Assembly: GCA_020848435.1 (NCBI GenBank)
Contig: JADLAC010000029.1
Coordinates: 1 to 64,000, forward strand
DNA from: Burkholderiales bacterium
GTDB taxonomy: Bacteria; Pseudomonadota; Gammaproteobacteria; Burkholderiales; WYBJ01
DNA length: 64,000 nucleotides
Direction of reading: 5' to 3'
A program made the position numbers and the translations under genes. Positions 39,060-49,343 of this stretch are shown here, in pieces. Below the pieces are notes generated by a model that was not told the DNA's origin, made no database searches, and was given only the letters and a program-made list of their open reading frames with translations. Within the stretch, counting starts at the first letter, position 1. Every line of letters starts with the position of its first letter.

Positions 39060-39701
39060 GTGGACCTCATCGCCCAGTTCATCGATATCGTCCTGCACCT
39101 CGACAAGCACCTCGTCTGGGTGGTGCAGAACTACGGCGCCTATGTCTATGTCCTGCTGTTCGCCATCATCTTCTGCGAAACCGGATTGGTGATCACGCCG
39201 TTCTTGCCGGGCGATTCGCTGCTGTTCGTCGCCGGCACGCTCGCCGCGACCGGCCACATGGATGTCCATGGGCTGTTCGCCGCGCTTTGCCTGGCCTCCT
39301 TCCTGGGCGACAACACCAATTATTGGGTTGGACGTTTCGTCGGGCCGCGGGTGTTTCGCAGTAGCAACTCGCGCTTGCTCAATCGAGCGCACTTGGCGAG
39401 GACGCACGCGTTCTACGAGCGTCATGGCGGCAAGACGATCGTGATCGCGCGTTTCATGCCGATCGTGCGCACCTTCGCGCCCTTTGTGGCCGGAATCGGG
39501 CGCATGAGCTACGGCCATTTCCTGGCCTACAGCGCGGCCGGAAGCGTGTTCTGGATCAGCTTTTTCGTCTACGGCGGTTACCTGTTCGGCAACCTGCCCG
39601 TCATCAAGCAGAACCTGAGCTGGTTCATCATCGCGATCGTGCTGATCAGCGTCATGCCCGGTGCGATCGCCTGGATGCGCGCGCGCTTGGCAACGCGCTA
39701 A
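39060..39701 (+). CDS. DedA family membrane protein
   Basis: A 213-residue inner-membrane protein of the DedA/SNARE-associated family, whose members flip undecaprenyl phosphate or phospholipids. Family motifs are ETGLVITPFLPGDSLLF near 41-57, GDNTNYWVGRFVG near 83-95, and the second-half ARFMPIVRTFAPFVAGIG near 129-146. The start is GTG at 39060; there is no strong ribosome-binding site, and the next in-frame ATG would remove the first conserved motif. The gene is convergent with the thioredoxin-TPR gene. Confidence 0.88.
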   Translation: MDLIAQFIDIVLHLDKHLVWVVQNYGAYVYVLLFAIIFCETGLVITPFLPGDSLLFVAGTLAATGHMDVHGLFAALCLASFLGDNTNYWVGRFVGPRVFRSSNSRLLNRAHLARTHAFYERHGGKTIVIARFMPIVRTFAPFVAGIGRMSYGHFLAYSAAGSVFWISFFVYGGYLFGNLPVIKQNLSWFIIAIVLISVMPGAIAWMRARLATR

Positions 39702-39725
39702 GGGGCGACGCCTGCCCGATCCCGA

Positions 39726-40577
39726 TCAGTACAGGGCCGCTGACAACAGGCGCCGATACCTGGACACCAGGTCGCCCTGGCCGCCGAGCAGGTTGAACAC
39801 CTCGATCAGAGTCTTGCGGCCGATGTCGTCGCGGAACTTGCGGTCGGCGCGCACGATTGCCATGAGCTGCTCCAGCGCGGGCTCGTACGCCTGGCCTTGG
39901 ACATAGTGGCGAGCCAGCTCGAGGCGAGCGTCCAGATCGTTGGGGTTGGCGTCGATGCGCCGGGCGAGCGCGGCAGGGTCCTGAGCGGTGCCTTGGGCGA
40001 AGGCCAACTGGGCCTTCAGCGCCGCGACGCGCGGCTCATCCAGGCTGAGCGGGCTCAAGTCCTCCAAGGCGGCTTGTGCGCCCTCGATCCGGCCGAGGCG
40101 CGCCAGGACGTCGATGCGATCGATCTTCGCGGCCTCGTTGCGCGGGTCGAGCGCAAGCGCCGCGTCGAGTGCCTCGATAGCCTTGTCCGTCTGTCCGGCC
40201 GCCAGCAATGCGGCCGCCTCGGCGCGGGTGATTTCCGAAGGAGAAGGCAGGATGCGCTCGATGAACGAGCGCACCTGGGACTCGGGCAACGCCCCCACGA
40301 ACTCGTCGACCAGCTTGCCGCCGACCACCGCCTTGACGGCCGGTATGCCCCGCACGCCGAAGCTGGCCGCGAGGTCCTGGTTCTCATCCGAGTTGATCTT
40401 CGCCAGCGTGAAACGGCCCGCATACTCATCCGCCAGCTTTTCCAGGATGGGCGTGAGCGCCCGGCAAGGTGCGCACCACGGCGCCCAGAAGTCCACGACC
40501 ACGGGTGCCCGCTGCGAGCCCTCGAGCACGACATCGCGGAAATTGTCGGACCCTACGTCTATGGAATGAGCGGCCAT
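39726..40577 (-). CDS. Thioredoxin-TPR fusion (YbbN/CnoX-like co-chaperone)
   Basis: A 283-residue protein with an N-terminal thioredoxin domain (about 1-110) and C-terminal TPR-like helices (about 115-283), the layout of YbbN/CnoX, which holds oxidised substrates and hands them to GroEL or DnaK. The active site is WCAPC with both cysteines, C35 and C38. E. coli YbbN has lost one of them, so this copy may keep redox activity. The cis-proline segment RGIPAVKAV is intact. It is downstream of purB on the same strand, 68 bases away. Confidence 0.88.
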   Translation of the reverse strand: MAAHSIDVGSDNFRDVVLEGSQRAPVVVDFWAPWCAPCRALTPILEKLADEYAGRFTLAKINSDENQDLAASFGVRGIPAVKAVVGGKLVDEFVGALPESQVRSFIERILPSPSEITRAEAAALLAAGQTDKAIEALDAALALDPRNEAAKIDRIDVLARLGRIEGAQAALEDLSPLSLDEPRVAALKAQLAFAQGTAQDPAALARRIDANPNDLDARLELARHYVQGQAYEPALEQLMAIVRADRKFRDDIGRKTLIEVFNLLGGQGDLVSRYRRLLSAALY

Positions 40578-40645
40578 GCCACTGTCCTCGCGATCTTCGA
40601 GTCTACAGGCTGCCGGGCGCGCCGATGAAGGAGCGCCTTGGGGGA

Positions 40646-42043
<1,398 letters not shown>

Positions 42044-42111
42044 TTATCACGCGAAGCGATTGGCACATCGCTTGCTCGATACTTCGGAGCAAGCATCGTG
42101 GGAGTGAATCA

Positions 42112-42345
42112 GTGCGAACAATCGAAGTTTTCCGCGGCAGCTCGAACGAAAGCAATATGCCGGCGGCCTTCATGAACGGTTTTGCCGACGGGCAAACGGC
42201 CCGTGCCAACAATGACGCCTTGACAGCGTATCTGCGGGTCGGCATCGACGACTATGCCAAGGGGTTTCGCGCCGGATTCTTCGCCCGCGCCAATTCTTCC
42301 CGAGTCGCGGAGCGCCCGGTGCGGCGTAACGTGGTCAACCTGTAG
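42112..42345 (+). CDS. Small hypothetical protein, 77 residues
   Basis: I do not recognise this protein. A GTG at 42112 follows GGAG with 7-base spacing, and the frame gives a compact charged protein. The segment MNGFADGQTARANNDALTAY followed by YAKGFRAGFFARANSS could form two amphipathic helices. It lies divergently upstream of purB. It is short, but its codon use is similar to its neighbours and there is a plausible start, so it is more likely real than not by a small margin. A longer version from 42037 would overlap the purB promoter. Confidence 0.4.
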   Translation: MRTIEVFRGSSNESNMPAAFMNGFADGQTARANNDALTAYLRVGIDDYAKGFRAGFFARANSSRVAERPVRRNVVNL

Positions 42346-42474
42346 TCGAACCGGCGGCAGATACGTTGGCGCTTCGACGTCCATCTCGTGCACCTGGTTA
42401 ATCTGAACTTGTAACGGCACATGCCGCTCCCCGTGACAGAGCAGCACCCGGCATCGTAAGACCAGCGCGTACGT

Positions 42475-42819
42475 TTACGGCGCGCGATCCGAGGGCTCGG
42501 CCGGCGCGAAGAAGGACGCGCCGCAATTCGTACAGGCCGGCGGTAGCTCGATTCGGGGCTGGAATCGTATCCGCTCACCACAGCTCGGACAGGCACCGCG
42601 GCGCATGTTGCACAGCGCCAGCCCGGTGATGGCCGCAAGCGCCGTACCCAACAATGCCTCGACCGCTGCCGGCAGCGCCACGCCGGCGAGCAGTGCCAGG
42701 ACACCCAGTGCGGCGAGCATGGTCACGATCCACAACCGGACGACGCTGCGCCGCCAGCGCTGAATCCCGGCGATCTGCGCCGATCGTTCGTCGTCGAGCT
42801 GCATCTCGGCGCCCCGCAC
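42475..42819 (-). CDS. Small membrane protein with C-terminal zinc ribbon
   Basis: A 114-residue protein of unknown family. Two hydrophobic segments follow the charged N-terminus: LWIVTMLAALGVLALLAGVA and a shorter one ending in ITGLALCNM. The C-terminal part is a rubredoxin-like CPSCGERIRF ... CTNCGASFF, with two CxxC pairs, so a cytoplasmic zinc ribbon is likely. The start could be the ATG at 42819 or at 42804. It lies alone, about 180 bases from the MmgE/PrpD gene. Function cannot be assigned. Confidence 0.6.
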   Translation of the reverse strand: MRGAEMQLDDERSAQIAGIQRWRRSVVRLWIVTMLAALGVLALLAGVALPAAVEALLGTALAAITGLALCNMRRGACPSCGERIRFQPRIELPPACTNCGASFFAPAEPSDRAP

Positions 42820-42998
42820 GCGCTGCCGGTCAAGTCGTGCTCATGCGCTCGGGTGCGATCGCGGCAAGCAGGCGCCGATCTGTCGCCAACGCCACCGAGC
42901 CCTGCTCAGCGCCGATACGCCCCTCCGGCACGCCCGAGCGCTCGTAAGGGCGAAGCCGCGGACAATCCATTACGTCGTTACTGATCGCTACCGGGCTA

Positions 42999-44396
42999 TC
43001 AACGGACAAGGAGGCGCGCGATGCCCGCGGCATCGTCGAGCTTGTCCAGACCGAGAACGGCGTCGCGCAACGCCTCCACCTGTTGATTCGGAAAGACATG
43101 GCGCGCGAGCTTCTCGAACTTCTCCACCACGTCGGCTTCGCTGGCGAACTTGTGCTCGGAGCCGCGTGGCGCTTCCACCGTGCGCGACATGCGCTTGCCG
43201 TTCTTCAAGTGGACCTCGACGCGGACCATGTGGCGATACGTGGAGCCCCGTGCGGTGATCTCAGGATCGTGCCGGACCTCGATCTTCTCGGCGAGCGCCA
43301 TGCGGGCGGGATCGGCCACGCAGGATTCCGGGAACTGGTCGACGAACACATCGCCCTCGAGCAGCAGCGTCGCCACGCAGAACGGCAGATTGAGCTGAGC
43401 CGAGGTCAAACCCTGCGGCTGGTATTTCCAGCCGACATGATCCATCGTGACTTGCGAGCCATGCACGACGATGCGCTCGATATCATCCGGCCCGTAGCGC
43501 TGCTCGGTCTGCATGTCGCGCAGCGCGTCGAGCGTCGTATGGTTGCTGCCCACGCAGGAGTAGAACTTCAGCGCCACCCCCATCGTCTCCCAGCGCTGGC
43601 CGAGCCCGGCCACCAGCTTGGCCCGATCGAATCGGTCCGTGGAGCGCGAGAAGGTCGTACAGAAGCCGCCGTACTCGGACTCGAACACGTTCACGATCCC
43701 GGTGAATCCGCCGGCCGCGAGCAGCGCGCCGTAGAGGCCGCTTTGCGAGGAGCGGCCCGCGTGCATGCGCTTGACCATCGCGCCGTATTGCGCCGCCATG
43801 AGCCCGGCCGATTGCGTGCCCGTAATGCCGAGGGCATGGACCGTGCGGTCGGCATCCAGACGCAGCGCTCGGGCTGCCCCGGCAGCCGCGGAGAACACGC
43901 CGACGGTGGCGCCGGAGTGCCAGCCTTGGCCGATGTGCTCCTGGCCCATGCACATGCCGACCCGAGGGCCCGTCTCGTAGCCCGCCACCGCGGCGGTCAG
44001 GAACTCCTTGCCGCTCATCCCGGGCTTCATTTCGGCGATCGCGATCAGCGCCGGCAGCGTCACGGCGCCGACGTGCAGCACGCCGACCCGATGAACGTCG
44101 TCCAACTCGAAGCCCTGCACCAGCGAGCCGTTGGCGAGCGCCGCATGCGGCGCGGACAGCCGCACCGCTGTGCCCCATACCGCCGCGCCGGGCGAGGTAT
44201 CGACCCCTTTCAGCGTGTCGATCAGGATCCGGCTCCACGGCAAATCGGCGCCGTAGACGGCGCAGCCGAGCGAATCCAGGATCAGCAGCTTGATACGCGC
44301 GAGCACCTGCTCCGGAATCGCGTCATAGCGCAGTCCGGAAATGAACTCGGCCAAGCCGCGGGTATAGCGATTGTCGCTGCCGCTATCGTGCGCCAT
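42999..44396 (-). CDS. MmgE/PrpD family protein
   Basis: A 465-residue member of the 2-methylcitrate dehydratase fold family, which dehydrates 2-methylcitrate or related hydroxy-acids. Conserved parts are LDSLGCAVYGA near 34-44, HAALANGSLVQGFELDDVH near 85-103, and GITGTQSAGLMA. The ATG at 44396 gives MAHDSGSDN; the frame open from 44513 runs into the tRNA-Sec gene and is not used. No prpB/prpC is present, so a propionate role is unproven. It is the gene next to selC on the same strand, perhaps cotranscribed with the tRNA read-through. Confidence 0.82.
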   Translation of the reverse strand: MAHDSGSDNRYTRGLAEFISGLRYDAIPEQVLARIKLLILDSLGCAVYGADLPWSRILIDTLKGVDTSPGAAVWGTAVRLSAPHAALANGSLVQGFELDDVHRVGVLHVGAVTLPALIAIAEMKPGMSGKEFLTAAVAGYETGPRVGMCMGQEHIGQGWHSGATVGVFSAAAGAARALRLDADRTVHALGITGTQSAGLMAAQYGAMVKRMHAGRSSQSGLYGALLAAGGFTGIVNVFESEYGGFCTTFSRSTDRFDRAKLVAGLGQRWETMGVALKFYSCVGSNHTTLDALRDMQTEQRYGPDDIERIVVHGSQVTMDHVGWKYQPQGLTSAQLNLPFCVATLLLEGDVFVDQFPESCVADPARMALAEKIEVRHDPEITARGSTYRHMVRVEVHLKNGKRMSRTVEAPRGSEHKFASEADVVEKFEKLARHVFPNQQVEALRDAVLGLDKLDDAAGIARLLVR

Positions 44397-44484
44397 TGAT
44401 GTCCTCGAGAGAACTGACGGGTCGTGGGAACAGAGTGCGGCTCGCGCGGCAGGACCGTGGGCCGCCGGCGCGCACCGGGAAAAT

Positions 44485-44579
44485 TGGCGGAAGAGAGTGG
44501 GAGTCGAACCCACAAAGGACCGTCAACGGCCCCCACCGGGTTTGAAGTCCGGCCACCCCACCGGGGACGCTTCTCTTCC
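44485..44579 (-). tRNA. selC: tRNA-Sec (anticodon TCA), selC
   Basis: A 95-base selenocysteine tRNA on the minus strand, with encoded CCA at 44485-44487. The 8-bp acceptor stem GGAAGAGA / TCTCTTCC is perfect and is the longer stem expected of bacterial tRNA-Sec. The anticodon loop reads CTTCAAA, so the anticodon is TCA and reads UGA. A long variable arm and GGTTCGACTCC T arm follow, closely like E. coli selC. One oddity is an A-C mismatch closing the anticodon stem, where E. coli has A-U. It lies 88 bases after the thioredoxin-reductase-like gene in transcription order. Confidence 0.96.
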
Positions 44580-44681
44580 GTGTCGTTGCCCAGCGCGAGA
44601 CCCCGGTCCCGAGGGCACGCGCGAAGCGACCATCGTATTGTAACCGGCCTCCGGCGCGTGCGGCGCGTTTCGTAGTCGCGA

Positions 44682-45584
44682 TCAGCCGGCCAGCGTTCGG
44701 GCCGCATTCTCGGCTGCCGAGCGCGCCTCGCGCACTGCGTCGACCAGCTTGCCGCTATAGCCGGCGCGCACCGCCCCGGCGGCGAATATCCGCGGTATCG
44801 CGGTTTGAAAGCTTGCGTCGGTCTCGATCGCACCTGCGGCGTCGCGCTTGATATCCGCGGGCGCGATTTCGGAGTTGGGCGTGAGGCCAACGAACACGAA
44901 CACGCCGGCGCAATCGATCCGGCTCTTGGCGCCGTCGGCGGCGCGAATCGTCACGCCTTCGACGGTAGTGCCGCCGAGTATCTCCTCGACCTGAACGCCG
45001 GCTCGGATCGACACGTTCGGCAGGGCACGCACCCGCTCCGCGAGAACACCGCTCGCCCGCGGCACTGCACCGCGCAGCAACACCGTGACGCTGCCGGCGT
45101 AATGCGCCAGCGCCGCGGCTTCCTGGAATGCGGCATCGCCGCCGCCGACTACCACCACGTGCTCTCCCTGGAACATCGGACCGTCGCAATCGGCGCACTG
45201 CGAAACGCCGCGGTGGTCGAACTCCTCTTCGCCCCGGACGCCGAGCTTCTTCATCCTGGCACCCGTTGCGATCACGACCGCGCGTGCCCGGTACTCGCCG
45301 GAATCGGCCACTACCTTGACCTCGGTGGCGCCGGCTTCGATCGCGCTCACCGTGCCGCCGAGGTTTTCGACCCCGGCCGCGGCATTGGACTCCATCAATG
45401 CCGCCGCGATATCGACCCCCGAGGCTTGCTCGTCGTAGCCCTCCAGCTCGGCGATATTGATGACCAGCCCGCCGAACAGGTTTCCTTCCGTGGTCGCGGT
45501 CTTCAGGCCCAGCGATGCCGCATGGCGCGCGCATGCGAGGCCGGTGATGCCTTCGCCCACCACGATCAGATCGTATGTGCTCAC
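44682..45584 (-). CDS. Thioredoxin-reductase-like flavoprotein in the sel locus
   Basis: A 300-residue low-molecular-weight thioredoxin-reductase fold. An FAD motif GEGITG is at residues 11-16 (the usual middle residue varies). The redox pair is in SQCADCDG, and the NADPH motif is VVVVGGGDAAFQEAAAL. One substitution stands out: the FAD-binding aspartate of the usual GD motif is alanine here (FAAGAVRAG). The start is GTG at 45584 with AGGAG upstream. Encoded between selB and selC, it is the natural candidate to reduce the selenoprotein at 50909-51661, though this is inference. Confidence 0.82.
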   Translation of the reverse strand: MSTYDLIVVGEGITGLACARHAASLGLKTATTEGNLFGGLVINIAELEGYDEQASGVDIAAALMESNAAAGVENLGGTVSAIEAGATEVKVVADSGEYRARAVVIATGARMKKLGVRGEEEFDHRGVSQCADCDGPMFQGEHVVVVGGGDAAFQEAAALAHYAGSVTVLLRGAVPRASGVLAERVRALPNVSIRAGVQVEEILGGTTVEGVTIRAADGAKSRIDCAGVFVFVGLTPNSEIAPADIKRDAAGAIETDASFQTAIPRIFAAGAVRAGYSGKLVDAVREARSAAENAARTLAG

Positions 45585-45602
45585 GTCGTTCTCCTGTGAT
45601 TC

Positions 45603-45667
45603 AGTGCCCTGAGCTGGGAATCTGCAGCGTTGGCCATGTCAGCGACGAACCTCGGACTCAGGACACT
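45603..45667. repeat. Dispersed repeat family B, copy 2
   Basis: The 18-base core GCGACGAACCTCGGACTC (45642-45659) is identical to the copy at 17900-17917, and AGTG / CACT ends face each other. It fills the gap between selB and the reductase gene, and its right end overlaps the complement of the selB TAG stop codon (45666-45668). Confidence 0.5.
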
Positions 45668-47618
45668 ACGGCTTGGCGCGGCCCGCGCCGGCCGCCGCGG
45701 CAGCCAGCGCCTGGTCGAGCGGGCGGCGTATCCTGCGCGCGTCGCCGAGCCTTTGGGTGTAACCGATGCGGTCGAAGTATTCCAGGACTTCGATCGAAAG
45801 CTTGCGGCTGGCGCCGCAGCGATCGCGGTAATCGGCCGCCGTGAACTGGCCGTTGGGCTTGGCGCCGGCGGTATTCGCGGCAATCTGCGCCAGCCGCTCG
45901 ATGGTGTTGCGAAGCATGAACCGATCGACCATGACCTTGATCGGTTCTCCGCCGCGGCTTTTGCGGTGCAGGAAGTCGCTTACCGCCTTTTCGGACAAAC
46001 GCAACTGCTCGGCGATTTCCTTCACCGTGGGGGGCAGGGGCGTGTCCTTCTGCAAGCACGGCAGGACGCGCTGCCACAACTTTTCGTCCTCTGGATTCGA
46101 GGTCGCATCGTGCCCAGGCCGGCGGATGCGCGTGCCGGCCAATTCCACTTTGCCCGCCTGGGCCAGCTCGCGCACGATCTGGCTCAGCGCCCAATCCGGG
46201 ACGCGCGTTTGGATGTGCTGCGGCAGGCCCGCCAGCTCGAGACCGAGCGACTTGGGATCGTCGCGATGCAAGCGCGTGACCGCCGCCACGATCGAATCCG
46301 CGAGCTGGTTCTTCCGGGCCGCGGCGAGGCCGATGCGCTCGCCCCGTCCGAGCACCGCCAGCTCGCATTTCAGGTACAACGCCGCCGCGCTCGACTGGTC
46401 GAGATTGAACGCGGCCTCGAATTTGCCCAGATCGATACCGTCAGCGCTGGCGGCGCTCAGCGCGCGCAATGCATCTTCCGCGGAATCGGCCGACAACGCC
46501 GCGACCACCTCCAGCCGCGCGCTGGAATTGCGACGCACCGCGGGTGCGAACGGATCGACCACCGTGCCCCCGCCGATGGTGCGCGTCGCCGACTGGTCGC
46601 GCAGGATGAAGCGATCGCCGTGCAGACAGGCGATGGGACGCTCCAGGATGATCTGCGCCACGCGGCTGGCCCCGGGTGCGATCGATTCGCCGCGGCGAAC
46701 AGCGACGCGCGCGGTAACGGCTTCCGTTCCGAGGTGAAAATGCACCGGTGTCCAATGCGCGAGCGGCTCCTTTTCCGCCGCCAGGACCTTCACCTGGGCA
46801 TCGATGCGACGGGTGGGCCGATGGATGGTCTCATCCAGCACCCAATCGCCGCGCCGAACCTGCTCCTTGTCGAGCTTCTCGCCCGTCAGATTGAGCGCGC
46901 AACGGCGGCCGGCGCTGACCTCGCCGGCCGCCTTGCCGTGGACCTGTATGCCGCGGACCCGCACCGGAATGCCCGCCGGCGAGATCATCAACCGGTCGCC
47001 GATCTTGACCTGGCCATTGAAGACGGTACCCGTGACCACCGTACCGCTGCCGGAGATGCTGAATACCCGATCGATGGCGTAACGGAAACGCCGCCCCTGC
47101 GTTTCGCGCGCCTGGATGTTGCGCGCTTCTTCGAACAATCGGGCGCGCAGCTCATCGATGCCGCTGCCGCTCAGTGCCGAAACGGGCAGCACGCTGGCGG
47201 CATGCAGCGTGGTGCCGGCCAGCAGGCGCTGCACCGACTCCGTGACCTCGCGCACCCGTGCCTCGCCCACGCGATCGACCTTGTTGACGACCGCGATGCC
47301 ACGCGAGATGTTCAGCAGGTCGAGAATCTGCAGGTGTTCCACGGTTTGCGGCATGACGCCATCATCGGCGGCGACGACCAGCAGCGCCAGGTCGATGCCG
47401 CACACTCCCGCCAGCATGTTGCGGACGAATCGCTCGTGACCGGGCACATCGACGAAGCCGAGTAGGCCGCCCTCGGGCGTGGGCACATAAGCGAAGCCGA
47501 TGTCGATCGAGATGCCGCGGCTTTTCTCTTCCGGCAGGCGATCGGTGTCGACCCCGGAAAGCGCCTTGACGAGCAGCGTCTTGCCGTGATCGATGTGGCC
47601 GGCGGTCGCGACGATCAT
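45666..47618 (-). CDS. selB: Selenocysteine-specific elongation factor
   Basis: SelB brings Sec-tRNA to UGA codons and reads the SECIS hairpin. The 650-residue protein has GTPase motif G1 AGHIDHGKT at 6-14, G3 DVPGHERF at 57-64 and G4 NKVD at 112-115. The C-terminal third contains the winged-helix domains that bind the SECIS (for example the regions near 440-640, rich in KEIAEQLRLSEKAVSDFLHR-like helices). The length is normal. Its ATG overlaps the selA stop (ATGA), so selA and selB are translationally coupled. Its presence is what makes UGA decoding at 51626-51628 possible. Confidence 0.96.
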   Translation of the reverse strand: MIVATAGHIDHGKTLLVKALSGVDTDRLPEEKSRGISIDIGFAYVPTPEGGLLGFVDVPGHERFVRNMLAGVCGIDLALLVVAADDGVMPQTVEHLQILDLLNISRGIAVVNKVDRVGEARVREVTESVQRLLAGTTLHAASVLPVSALSGSGIDELRARLFEEARNIQARETQGRRFRYAIDRVFSISGSGTVVTGTVFNGQVKIGDRLMISPAGIPVRVRGIQVHGKAAGEVSAGRRCALNLTGEKLDKEQVRRGDWVLDETIHRPTRRIDAQVKVLAAEKEPLAHWTPVHFHLGTEAVTARVAVRRGESIAPGASRVAQIILERPIACLHGDRFILRDQSATRTIGGGTVVDPFAPAVRRNSSARLEVVAALSADSAEDALRALSAASADGIDLGKFEAAFNLDQSSAAALYLKCELAVLGRGERIGLAAARKNQLADSIVAAVTRLHRDDPKSLGLELAGLPQHIQTRVPDWALSQIVRELAQAGKVELAGTRIRRPGHDATSNPEDEKLWQRVLPCLQKDTPLPPTVKEIAEQLRLSEKAVSDFLHRKSRGGEPIKVMVDRFMLRNTIERLAQIAANTAGAKPNGQFTAADYRDRCGASRKLSIEVLEYFDRIGYTQRLGDARRIRRPLDQALAAAAAGAGRAKP

Positions 47619-49081
47619 GACGCAATCGCCGTCGCGCTCGATTGCGCTTGCATGCGCCCGGCGCCTGCGCCAGCGCCAAGATCGAGCGCAGCGAGCTGGC
47701 GCGTGAGCAGGCGCGGGTCGTCCAGCGTGCGCAGGTCGAAGACCAACGTGCCGTCCTGGATTCGCCCGATCACCGGCAGCGGCAGTTTGCGAAAGGCGGC
47801 GGCCAGCCGCTCGACCTGACGGCCGCTCTTGCGCTTTCCCTCGAGCGGACGCAGCGCCACGCCCACGCTAGCGAGCAAGTCGACCGGCAGGGAGCCGCTG
47901 CCGATCTGGCTGCGGCATTCGACCTGGCGCACTTCGGCATGGCCGTCCAGCGCAGCCCGAAGCGCCGGTGTAACGGCATCGGCGACTCGCTCGATTTCGG
48001 CGCGCGAGCGCGTGAGCCAGGCAAGCGTCGGCAGGCGGGCGCACAATCGGTCCGGATCGGCGTAGAGCTTGAGAATCGCTTCCAGTGCGGCCAGCCGCAT
48101 CTTGTCGACGCGCAACGCGCGCTTCAGCGGATTGCGATTGATGCGTGCGACCAGCTCGCGCCGGCCGGCGATCAGCCCGGCCTGGGGACCGCCGAGCAGC
48201 TTGTCGCCGCTGAACGTGACCAGATCGGCGCCGTGGCCCAGGGTCTCGCGCGCGGTCGGCTCGTGCGGCAGGCCCCAGCGTTCCAGATCGACCAAGGTGC
48301 CGCTGCCCAGATCGACCAGGAAGGGCAGATCCCGGGCGTGCGCCAGATCGGCGAGCTTGTCTTCGGCGACGTGCGCGGTGAAGCCCTGGATCGCGTAGTT
48401 GCTGGTGTGCACCTTCATGATCGCCGCCGTGCGCGGGCCGATGGCGTCGGCGTAGTCGCGCGGGTGCGTCCGGTTGGTGGTGCCGACTTCGACCAGCCGG
48501 CACCCGGCGCGGCTCATGATATCGGGAATACGGAAGGCGCCGCCGATTTCGACCAGCTCCCCGCGCGACACGATCACCTCCTTGCGGGGGGCTAGGGTGG
48601 CGAGAACGATCAGCACCGCGGCGGCGTTATTGTTCACGACGGTCGCGGCCTCGGCACCGGTCAGTCGCGTCAACCAGGCTGCGACATGGTCGTCGCGTTC
48701 GCCACGGCTTCCCTTGGCGAGGTCGTACTCGAGATTGGTGGCCGCGGTCATTGCATCGGCCACGGTGGCCGCGGCTTCCGGGGGCAATACCGCGCGTCCC
48801 AGATTGGTGTGCAGGACCGTGCCCGTCAGATTGAGCACCTTGCGCTGGGACGGCGCACACGCGCCGTCAAGCTTCGTTCGCAAGATCGCGGTGAAAGCGG
48901 GCTCGTCGAAATCGTCGCCCGCAACGAGTTGCGGCTGCTCGCCCGCACGAACCTCGGCCAGCAGCCCGCGGATCAGCTCGGTGACCATGCTGCGGCCGAA
49001 GCGCTCGATCTCCGGTGAGCACACGGCGAGCAACCTGTCGACGGACGGGATGGAGCGGGGGACCGATGCGTTGGGCGGCAT
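47615..49081 (-). CDS. selA: L-seryl-tRNA(Sec) selenium transferase
   Basis: Converts serine on tRNA-Sec to selenocysteine using selenophosphate and PLP. The 488-residue product has the PLP lysine in FSGDKLLGGPQAG (K294), NLTGTVLHTNLGRA near 84-97, and GTTNRTHPRDY near 200-210, all characteristic. I chose the ATG at 49081 over the TTG at 49087. It overlaps selB by 4 bases. The enzyme's substrate, selenophosphate, needs selD, which is not in this window. Confidence 0.96.
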   Translation of the reverse strand: MPPNASVPRSIPSVDRLLAVCSPEIERFGRSMVTELIRGLLAEVRAGEQPQLVAGDDFDEPAFTAILRTKLDGACAPSQRKVLNLTGTVLHTNLGRAVLPPEAAATVADAMTAATNLEYDLAKGSRGERDDHVAAWLTRLTGAEAATVVNNNAAAVLIVLATLAPRKEVIVSRGELVEIGGAFRIPDIMSRAGCRLVEVGTTNRTHPRDYADAIGPRTAAIMKVHTSNYAIQGFTAHVAEDKLADLAHARDLPFLVDLGSGTLVDLERWGLPHEPTARETLGHGADLVTFSGDKLLGGPQAGLIAGRRELVARINRNPLKRALRVDKMRLAALEAILKLYADPDRLCARLPTLAWLTRSRAEIERVADAVTPALRAALDGHAEVRQVECRSQIGSGSLPVDLLASVGVALRPLEGKRKSGRQVERLAAAFRKLPLPVIGRIQDGTLVFDLRTLDDPRLLTRQLAALDLGAGAGAGRMQAQSSATAIAS

Positions 49082-49265
49082 GCGCAAGGCGAGGGCGGCT
49101 GGAACGGCGAGCGGAGACTGCGGCGCTCACAAGTTTAGCATCGTCGCACGCTCGCGCCATCGCTGTGCGCCGGCGAGCCCGCCTCGAGCGGAACGTAACG
49201 CCGTATGCACCAGCGTGGTCCGCTGTCGCGCTTGGGGTTGCACACACCCCGGGGCGGACGATCAC

Positions 49266-49343
49266 GCCATACGCGAAAATCGCCCCGTCCCTTCGGGTCG
49301 CGCCCACAACGCAGCGCGCGAAATCAAGTCCGACAGGCTCCTA
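49266..49343. repeat. Right arm of the inverted-repeat element
   Basis: About 78 bases almost identical to the right arm of the element at 1-186 (positions 108-186), ending TCCGACAGGCTCCTA. No left arm is seen. The TAG at its end, complement of 49341-49343, is the stop codon of the protease gene. Confidence 0.75.

Noticed and set aside
44397..44513. An N-terminal extension of the MmgE/PrpD protein
   Set aside because: It would be read through tRNA-Sec. The ATG at 44396 gives a normal start.
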